A stretch of DNA of 64,000 nucleotides, from NCBI RefSeq assembly GCF_004522235.1, contig NZ_SDLT01000002.1, positions 202,024 to 266,023 of the forward strand. The letters run 5' to 3'. This stretch comes from Amycolatopsis nivea (GTDB lineage: Bacteria > Actinomycetota > Actinomycetes > Mycobacteriales > Pseudonocardiaceae). Made by a program: the position numbers and the translations under genes. Positions 62,404-64,000 of the stretch are shown one piece after another. Position 1 is the first letter of the stretch. Each line of letters opens with the position of its first letter. The notes below the pieces were generated by a model, which did no database searches, was not told where the DNA came from, and was given only the letters and a program-made list of their open reading frames with translations.

Positions 62404-63462
62404 ATGTCCCCTCTGCGAGTGAGCGACGTCGCGCTGGCGGCCGGCCTGCTCGTCGTGGACGTGGGGCTTGCCGGAAACCTGCTGATCGGCGAGGAGCCCT
62501 GGCGGCTGCCCGTGTCCGCGGTGATCGCGACGCTCATCGCCGCCGCGGTCCTGCTGCGGCGGCGGGCTCCGGTTCCGCTGTTGATCGGCACCGTGGTCGT
62601 TTCCGCGGCTGCCGGGGCTTTCGAGCTGCTGTGGGATCCGTTCGTCGGTGCGGCCGCCGTGCTGTACCTCGTACGTCCGCCGCGGACTTTGCCAGCCGCG
62701 GGCGGGGTCGCGGCGATGTCGGCGGCTACCGCGGTCGTGGGGCAGTGGTGGTACGCGTTCGGGGTCCCGCTGGCGTTGCTCACCTGGGGGCTTGCCGAAG
62801 CGGTGCGGTCCCGGCGCGCGCAAACGGCGCGGCAGGAACGGCAACGCGAACACCGGATCCTGGTCGACGAACGCGTCCGGATCGCACGCGAACTGCACGA
62901 CGTCGTCACCCACGGGATGGGCTTGATCGCGGTGAAGGCCGGGGTCGCCAACCACGTCGCGGACAGCCGCCCGGAGGAAGCGCGCGACGCGTTGCGGGTG
63001 ATCGAGCAGACCAGCCGCGCGGCGCTCGGCGAGATGCGGCGGTTGCTGCAGGTGCTGCGCGACGAGACCGACGAAACCCCGGCCGATCCGCTCGCCGCGT
63101 TGCCGCAGCTCGCCGAACGCGCGCGGCAAGCCGGGGTCGACGTCGAGTTGTCCGTCCTCGGTACCGCGGAGGTGCCGGAACCGGTCGCGCTGGCCGCGTA
63201 CCGGATCGTGCAGGAAGCGGTGACGAACGTCGTGAAGCATGCCGCGCCGGCCCGGTGCCGGGTGGTCGTGGCGGTCGCCGCGGAGGAGATCCGGATCCAG
63301 GTCACCGACGACGGCACGGCCCCGATCGGCGAACTGCGGCTCGGGCACGGACTGACCGGCATGCGCGAACGCGTCGCCCTCTACTGCGGTGAACTGGCCG
63401 CCGGCCCCGGCCCGGACGGCGGGTTCCGCGTCGCCGCCACGCTGCGGTGCGCCGATGAATGA
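62404..63462 (+). CDS. Sensor histidine kinase (NarL/HisKA_3 type)
   Basis: Two-component sensor of 352 aa. Four to five N-terminal membrane helices (about residues 8-135) have little outside them, suggesting sensing within the membrane. The phosphorylated histidine is H165 in ARELHDVVTHGM (HisKA_3), and the ATPase domain has the N box EAVTNVVKHA and the G boxes QVTDDGTAPIG and LGHGLTGMRERV. The ending RVAATLRCADE is repeated in the downstream fragment. Its stop overlaps the ATG of the short receiver (63455), so the two are coupled. Signal unknown. Confidence 0.93.
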   Translation: MSPLRVSDVALAAGLLVVDVGLAGNLLIGEEPWRLPVSAVIATLIAAAVLLRRRAPVPLLIGTVVVSAAAGAFELLWDPFVGAAAVLYLVRPPRTLPAAGGVAAMSAATAVVGQWWYAFGVPLALLTWGLAEAVRSRRAQTARQERQREHRILVDERVRIARELHDVVTHGMGLIAVKAGVANHVADSRPEEARDALRVIEQTSRAALGEMRRLLQVLRDETDETPADPLAALPQLAERARQAGVDVELSVLGTAEVPEPVALAAYRIVQEAVTNVVKHAAPARCRVVVAVAAEEIRIQVTDDGTAPIGELRLGHGLTGMRERVALYCGELAAGPGPDGGFRVAATLRCADE

Positions 63463-63748
63463 CCAAATCCGGGTCGTCGTCGCGGACGACCAAGCCTTGC
63501 TGCGCGGCAGTTTCCGGCTGCTGCTCGACAGCGAACCGGACTTCACCGTAATCGGCGAAGCCGCGACCGGGGCCGAGGCTGTCGAGCTGGCGGTGACGGA
63601 AGAGCCCGACGTGGTGCTGATGGACGTCCGGATGCCGGTGATGGACGGCATCGAAGCGACCCGGCTGATCGGCGAGCTGCGACTCGGGCACGGACTGACC
63701 GGCATGCGCGAACGCGTCGCCGCCACGCTGCGGTGCGCCGATGAGTGA
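63325..63748 (+). repeat. Tandem duplication joining the kinase 3' end to a receiver gene
   Basis: The kinase tail from ATCGGCGA at 63325 recurs at 63668, after the receiver sequence LIGE. Within the copy a 57-bp part (ALYCGEL to GGFRV) is missing; in the original it is bounded by the direct repeat CGCGTCGCC. The receiver start is then repeated at 63741. The original unit was 343 bp and is now 286 bp. Confidence 0.85.
63455..63748 (+). CDS. Truncated receiver domain ending in the kinase tail
   Basis: Reading frame of 97 aa. Residues 1-73 are the first half of a response-regulator receiver, with the acidic pair D11-D12 and phosphorylation site D57 in LMDVRMPVMDG, but the frame then switches at LIGE into the last residues of the neighbouring kinase (LRLGHGLTGMRERV and AATLRCADE). 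The receiver therefore lacks the conserved Thr and Lys and any output domain. It differs from the intact copy at 63741 by ten bases in 74 codons, nine of them silent. Whether it makes a useful protein is doubtful; it may be a recent by-product of duplication. Confidence 0.7.
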   Translation: MNDQIRVVVADDQALLRGSFRLLLDSEPDFTVIGEAATGAEAVELAVTEEPDVVLMDVRMPVMDGIEATRLIGELRLGHGLTGMRERVAATLRCADE

Positions 63749-64000
63749 CCAGATCCGGGTCGTCGTCGCCGACGACCAAGCCTTGCTGCGCGGCAGTTTC
63801 CGGCTGCTGCTCGACAGCGAGCCGGACTTCACCGTGATCGGCGAGGCCGCGACCGGGGCCGAGGCCGTCGAGCTGGCGGTGACAGAAGAACCCGACGTCG
63901 TGCTGATGGACGTCCGGATGCCGGTGATGGACGGCATCGAAGCGACCCGGCTGATCGGCGAGCGCGCGCCGGACGTGCGGGTGCTGGTGTTGACCATGTT
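63741..64000 (+). CDS. Response regulator, NarL-type (partial, runs off the window)
   Basis: Start of a two-component response regulator cut by the window edge. The visible 86 residues are a receiver domain: acidic pair VVADDQALL, phosphorylation site D57 in LMDVRMPVMDG and the following RAPDVRVLVLTM strand with the switch threonine at its end. Such receivers normally carry a LuxR-type DNA-binding domain at the C-terminus, expected just beyond the window. The ATG at 63741 overlaps the stop of the truncated copy. It is the likely partner of the upstream kinase. Confidence 0.9.
   Translation, partial: MSDQIRVVVADDQALLRGSFRLLLDSEPDFTVIGEAATGAEAVELAVTEEPDVVLMDVRMPVMDGIEATRLIGERAPDVRVLVLTM

Overview
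The window is high-GC actinobacterial chromosome, most likely from a member of the Pseudonocardiaceae such as Amycolatopsis. The signs are strong G/C bias at third codon positions, GTG starts, ATGA and GTGA overlaps, an Emb-type cell-wall arabinosyltransferase, F420-dependent enzyme families, a DasR-type (dre) operator before nagA and a HspR-type HAIR element before clpB. This assignment is inferred from family content; no rRNA or species marker is present. I found no tRNA, rRNA, CRISPR array, phage gene or insertion sequence.

Layout. 1-4.1 kb: DUF4143 ATPase, metallo-hydrolase, class II aldolase fba and an F420-type oxidoreductase. 4.1-12 kb: redox enzymes and a MmyB-like regulator, including a tight three-gene unit of a Baeyer-Villiger-type monooxygenase, a metal-dependent hydrolase and a reductase with an unusually short [2Fe-2S] loop. 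12-19.2 kb: ECF-like sigma factor, nagA, a repeat-bearing membrane protein, DedA, a glycolate-oxidase-like flavoprotein, and an epimerase/TetR pair with two operators. 19.2-26.6 kb: decayed copies of a TetR 3' end, a DHA2 exporter/TetR pair with two operators, then a MarR - exporter - YceI cassette in which the exporter and the YceI protein both carry carboxypeptidase-regulatory-like beta-sandwich domains.

28.0-33.6 kb: a seven-gene minus-strand operon for sugar uptake and use (lipoprotein, permease, ATPase, PfkB kinase, P-loop kinase, unknown protein, short-chain dehydrogenase). It faces a LacI repressor, which is followed by a LacI paralogue lacking the DNA-binding domain. A perfect 24-bp operator lies between operon and repressor, and a related 22-bp palindrome lies inside the last operon gene. 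35.7-41.6 kb: GH76 protein with a long hexapeptide-repeat N-terminus, SpoU methyltransferase, DUF2784 membrane protein, an overlapping sigma / zinc anti-sigma-Asp23 / Asp23 / small-protein operon, and pyrE. 41.6-55.2 kb: FtsX-type ABC exporter, short-chain dehydrogenase, secreted protein, arabinosyltransferase, Tat-exported GH105-like hydrolase, membrane protein and clpB.

55.3-64 kb: an MFS transporter, a second MarR/exporter cassette with the same appended beta-sandwich domains, a flavohaemoglobin-like protein, a dienelactone hydrolase, a membrane protein and a two-component system. In the last, a tandem duplication has produced a short receiver fragment ending in the kinase tail, followed by an intact response-regulator start that runs off the window.

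At least eleven genes have a TAnnnT hexamer 6-8 bases before the start codon and poor ribosome-binding sites, suggesting leaderless transcripts. This was used to choose several starts.
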